A stretch of 64,000 nucleotides of DNA, from the NCBI GenBank assembly GCA_035222895.1, contig JAVYIG010005306.1, positions 1-64,000 of the forward strand, read 5' to 3'. Both the position numbers and the translations under genes were made by a program. Shown piece by piece: positions 63,460 to 64,000 of this stretch. Positions within the stretch are counted from its first letter, which is position 1, and every line of letters begins with the position of its first letter. The notes beneath the pieces were generated by a model that made no database searches, was not told the DNA's origin, and was given only the letters and a program-made list of their open reading frames with translations. This DNA comes from Strongylocentrotus droebachiensis. Its lineage: Eukaryota > Echinodermata > Echinoidea > Camarodonta > Strongylocentrotidae.

Positions 63460-63895
63460 ATTCACAGTGTGAAACACAGTGTGCTCCCCAATGTTGAATT
63501 GGGGCGTTATACAGTGTGGTCGCGTCGTTCCACAGTGTGGTTCACAGTGTGGATAACCACAGATTCACATTGTGGCCACACTTTGCACCAAACAGTGTGG
63601 ATAACTTCAGATTCATAATGTGAACACACTGTGAAAACATTGTATAAAATTCCACACTATGTAACAACCACCACACTATGAAACGCTCACCACACTGTGA
63701 AAATTGCTACTGTGTGGACTTCCACAGTGTGACACATTATACTGTGTACCACACTGTGGAACACACAGTGAAATGCGCACCACATTGTGAAACACCAAAC
63801 ACACTGTGAAACGCCCACCACACTGTGCAAATTTTCACTGTGTGGACTTCCACAGTGTGACACATTATATTGTGTGAAATTGCCCCACTGTGAAA
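63460..63895. repeat. Dense array of CACACTGTG/CACAGTGTG motifs
   Basis: About twenty CACA.TGTG nonamers in both orientations within 435 bp. They include a ~127-bp repeated block in which GTGTGGACTTCCACAGTGTG occurs at about 63714 and 63839. The motif and its complement together allow extensive fold-back. No gene was recognised. Confidence 0.85.
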
Positions 63896-64000
63896 CAGTA
63901 AATACATGCAATATGGCGATGTAGGGAATAAACAATATATGACATGGCGAGCGCTAAAGAGGAAAGACATGACCCTATTCCTTAACATACCAATCAATTG

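Overview
This is animal nuclear DNA, AT-rich and intron-rich, crowded with short inverted-repeat transposons, LINE tails, tRNA-derived SINEs, (CT)n microsatellites and long G/C homopolymers. That mix, together with a modular extracellular gene built from phase-1 exons, suggests a marine invertebrate deuterostome. An echinoderm is my best guess, but nothing in the window proves the phylum.

The main content is one complete plus-strand gene spanning 3520-33543. I could assemble it by hand into 20 coding exons whose splice sites and phases all agree (2457 nt, 818 residues plus stop). The product is a type II transmembrane serine protease: a short cytosolic N-terminus, a signal-anchor (about 38-57), a linker, one CUB domain (about 79-189), ten LDL-receptor class A modules each on its own phase 1-1 exon (190-570), and a C-terminal S1 peptidase domain with an activation site at Lys581|Ile582 and a complete triad His626/Asp672/Ser768. 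Several things are odd. The CUB domain has no cysteines. LDLa modules 3 and 10 have lost the cysteine pair C1-C3. The S1-pocket residue equivalent to chymotrypsinogen 189 is Ser (chymotrypsin-like) instead of the Asp usual in this family. The conserved Trp215 is Gly, and the 136-201 disulfide is absent on both sides.

The introns are repeat archives. Intron 8 holds a 2854-bp element with 16-bp perfect terminal inverted repeats and an 8-bp target duplication, itself filled with three different tandem arrays. It also holds a second 1.2-kb element. Other introns hold TTAA-flanked MITEs, a 165-bp foldback element with a 9-bp target duplication, two abutting GC-rich MITEs, LINE fragments in both orientations, and a 45-bp minisatellite that starts at the donor of exon 12. 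A 140-bp direct repeat flanks the exon of LDLa 1.

From 33.9 kb to the end I see no second complete gene. One plausible start exon (42773-42857: ATG, hydrophobic stretch, phase-1 donor) may begin another secreted or membrane protein whose later exons I cannot find; the end of that exon with its splice donor is repeated twice more in the following intron. The rest is repeats: SINEs at about 34.8, 54.1 and 56.8 kb, TTAA-flanked MITEs at 41.1, 52.3, 52.6 and 60.4 kb, a ~634-bp inverted-repeat element at 58.3 kb with a split relative at 38.1-39.5 kb, a 225-245-bp tandem array at 48.1-49.2 kb, and a dense cluster of CACACTGTG/CACAGTGTG motifs at 63.46-63.90 kb.
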